Shown: positions 14,887 through 16,343 of the stretch, piece by piece
Layout of the letters: the number at the start of each line of letters is the position of its first letter
Numbering within the stretch: the first letter of the stretch is position 1
DNA from: CAZTQN01 sp964615765
GTDB taxonomy: Bacteria > Planctomycetota > Phycisphaerae > Phycisphaerales > UBA1924
NCBI GenBank assembly: GCA_964615765.1
Contig: CAZTQN010000058.1
Span: 1-16,343 of the forward strand
Reading direction: 5' to 3'
Length of the DNA stretch: 16,343 bases
The notes under the pieces: model-generated
Seen by the model: the letters and a program-made list of their open reading frames with translations, nothing else
Database searches by the model: none
Told to the model about the DNA's origin: nothing
Position numbers and translations under genes: made by a program

Positions 14887-14917
14887 GAGCCTGGAGATCC
14901 AGGCTCTTTTCGTTTTT
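14887..14917 (+). terminator. rho-independent terminator after tRNA-Lys
   Basis: GAGCCTGG, loop AGAT, CCAGGCTC, followed by TTTTCGTTTTT. It starts nine bases after the tRNA and ends a single-gene transcript. Confidence 0.93.
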
Positions 14918-15312
14918 GGACATCGGGGTCCGTTTCTGTTCTTGGCGTTTGTACATCGAGCGCCGTTTGCTTCGCACTTCGGTGCCGAGCGACGTCGCGG
15001 GGCCGCTACTCACAACACTTCGACGTCCGGAGTGCTCCGCTGATGGGGCGGCATCTGGCACTCTCCTGACTCGACGCTCGCCACGCGGTCAACCTCCGAA
15101 AGACCTTCGGCAGGGAGGTTCTGTGCGAGTACGAGTAAAGCGGGCTGTCCTGCTTTGTCGCGTCCGTGCACGGACTTCCTCAATTCGTGCCGTCCCGTCG
15201 TGATCGACAACGACGCGCGTGTCGTTTGTGCAGCGCCGGCTCGGCGGACGTTCCTAACCTCCCGCGTAACACCGGGCAGCGCGCGTGATGCGTGTTGGGA
15301 GTGCTCGCTCGC
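14918..15312. other. 395-bp non-coding stretch with several inverted repeats
   Basis: I find no supportable gene. The stretch carries a stem AACCTCC...GGAGGTT with an inner CCGAA/TTCGG (15091-15120), a rough stem AAAGCGGG/CCTGCTTT (15136-15155), a 14-bp perfect palindrome GTCCGTGCACGGAC (15162-15175), and AACGAC-GCGCGT-GTCGTT (15209-15226). No transposase remnant or target-site duplication is evident. It may hold the promoter of the nuclease gene, a structured RNA, or remains of an insertion next to the tRNA. Confidence 0.5.
15162..15175. repeat. 14-bp perfect palindrome
   Basis: GTCCGTGCACGGAC reads the same on both strands without a spacer. It lies about 140 bases before the nuclease start and could be an operator; no partner site of the same sequence was noticed nearby. 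Confidence 0.6.
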
Positions 15313-16296
15313 ATGGACAGCATCGGACTCTGGCACATCGGAGACGTCGGCCCCGTTCGACTGCCGTCCACGCAGGTACAGGTCGAAAGCGACCTGGAAG
15401 AGTGGATCGAGCGGGATCCCTCACTCCTCGAACGCGGCTTGGCGATCGTCGGGCGGCAACTCTGGCTTGACGGCGGCCCGCTCGATCTGCTCGCCCTTGA
15501 TCCCCAAGGTCGATGGGTCCTCATCGAAATCAAGCGCGCTCGGCTGCGCCGCGACGCGGTGGCACAGGCCATCGACTACGCCTCCTCTCTGCACGCCGCG
15601 TCAACCGGATGGCTCAGAGACAAGTGCGCCGCGTACCTCAAGTCCCGCGGCGGCACGCACACCATCGACGGCTTGCTCGAACAACGCGGTCGAACGCTGG
15701 AAGACGAAGACGGCGGGCGGGAGATCGTGATCTATCTCGTCGGCACCGGAATTGATGCCGGGCTTGCGCGCATGGTGAGCTATCTGGCCGAGCGTGCCGA
15801 GATGTCGGTGCGGCTCGTGACGTTCAACGCGTTCAGCCAGGTTGACGGTCGCGTGCTGCTTGCACGCGAGATTCATGAGCGCGATGCCGAACCGGCCCGG
15901 GACTCAGGGAAGGCCGCGACGGCATCACCGACGGTCGACGCGATCTTGGCCATGGGTGATCGCAACGGCGTTGGTCCTGTGATGCGTGCGCTGCACGCCG
16001 GCGCCACCGATGTTGGGCTGCACGTGCGCGTGTGGGGCAAGTCGATCATGTTCGCCCCGCCCGCGGCCAAGTCGCGTTGCCTCTTCACCGTGTGGGCGGA
16101 GCGACGGGCTCAGCAGCCGCCCGGGACCGCCCGCGTCTACATCAGCCACGAGGTATTCGAGCAGTTCTACGGCGTGAAGGACTCCGACGTCGCCGCCGCC
16201 GTCGGGCCGGCGGGATTCGTCATGATGGATCATGCCGCCGCCGCTCGGGCGGCCGCCGGTCTGCGTGATCTGCTCGCACCACGCGACCCCGACTAG
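15313..16296 (+). CDS. NucS/DUF91-like PD-(D/E)XK nuclease domain protein
   Basis: A 327-residue protein. Residues 27-95 resemble the nuclease domain of NucS/EndoMS: LEEWIERDPSLLERGL, GPLDLLALDPQGRW (D58) and VLIEIKR (E72, K74), followed by DAVAQAIDYASSL (Q85). The catalytic D-ExK core is complete. Residues 136-190 (EIVIYLVGTGIDAGLARMVSYL, SVRLVTFNAFS) look like a second part of the same fold. After a linker, residues 210-327 form a domain I do not recognise (LHVRVWGKSIMFAPP, ARVYISHEVFEQFYGV). NucS itself cuts mismatched DNA in archaea and actinobacteria, but its N-terminal dimer domain is missing here. Relatives occur as stand-alone repair or defence nucleases. ATG 15313 is chosen with GGGAG 11 bases upstream; a GTG at 15292 is in frame. 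Confidence 0.8.
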   Translation: MDSIGLWHIGDVGPVRLPSTQVQVESDLEEWIERDPSLLERGLAIVGRQLWLDGGPLDLLALDPQGRWVLIEIKRARLRRDAVAQAIDYASSLHAASTGWLRDKCAAYLKSRGGTHTIDGLLEQRGRTLEDEDGGREIVIYLVGTGIDAGLARMVSYLAERAEMSVRLVTFNAFSQVDGRVLLAREIHERDAEPARDSGKAATASPTVDAILAMGDRNGVGPVMRALHAGATDVGLHVRVWGKSIMFAPPAAKSRCLFTVWAERRAQQPPGTARVYISHEVFEQFYGVKDSDVAAAVGPAGFVMMDHAAAARAAAGLRDLLAPRDPD

Positions 16297-16343
16297 ACCG
16301 TGCGCTGTCCCTCAGTCTTCCCCGATGAAGCCTTTGCGGGGGC
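16297..16343. other. end of window after the nuclease gene
   Basis: Only 47 bases remain after the stop codon. I see no terminator or start of a further gene. Confidence 0.5.

Noticed and set aside
15010..15336. A 108-codon minus frame in the gap before the nuclease gene.
   Set aside because: No family resemblance, no ribosome site noticed, and it overlaps the nuclease start and several inverted repeats.

Overview
The window is a high-GC bacterial chromosome segment carrying 15 protein genes and one tRNA. Gene content and protein style suggest a planctomycete, most likely of the Phycisphaerae. The hints are an rpmF-plsX-fabH cluster, a very large multi-PDZ RseP, a redoxin ending in a YGCSVKY tail, and a small membrane protein with a C-terminal CPSCG/CSECG zinc ribbon. 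This placement is inference from style, not from a marker gene.

Layout. Positions 1-5799 (minus strand): a site-2 protease (rseP), a membrane-anchored alpha/beta hydrolase and the RNA ligase rtcB, the last two sharing a GTGA stop/start. They are followed by a promoter and a yybP-ykoY (manganese) riboswitch that lead into a TerC/Alx-type exporter cut by the window edge. Positions 5961-7701 (minus): a strong terminator, a secreted redoxin, and a periplasmic DsbD-alpha-like protein with a CKDAC motif. Positions 7823-9617 (plus): a rhodanese-fold lipoprotein without its catalytic cysteine, a STAS-domain protein and a LolD/MacB-type ABC ATPase. Positions 9687-11520 (minus): three small envelope proteins of unknown function, in DNA visibly poorer in GC. 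Positions 11740-14381 (minus): fabH, plsX and rpmF, linking acyl chain initiation, phospholipid precursor supply and ribosomal protein L32. Positions 14751-14917 (plus): promoter, tRNA-Lys(CTT) and terminator. Positions 15313-16296 (plus): a NucS-like PD-(D/E)XK nuclease.

How it fits together. Most genes serve the cell envelope: regulated intramembrane proteolysis, extracytoplasmic thiol chemistry, lipoproteins, lipid synthesis and metal export. The best-supported regulatory device is the manganese riboswitch. It has a promoter whose predicted start lies just upstream of helix P1, the hallmark GGGGAGTAGC and GCAAGACC segments, and a candidate expression platform covering the terC ribosome binding site. 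Other points deserving attention are the L32 with two of four zinc cysteines changed to serine, the repeat-palindrome-repeat block directly before plsX, the PDZ duplication inside RseP, and the structured non-coding stretch before the nuclease gene. I did not find a clearly new multi-gene system; the envelope thiol cluster and the nuclease locus are the nearest candidates.
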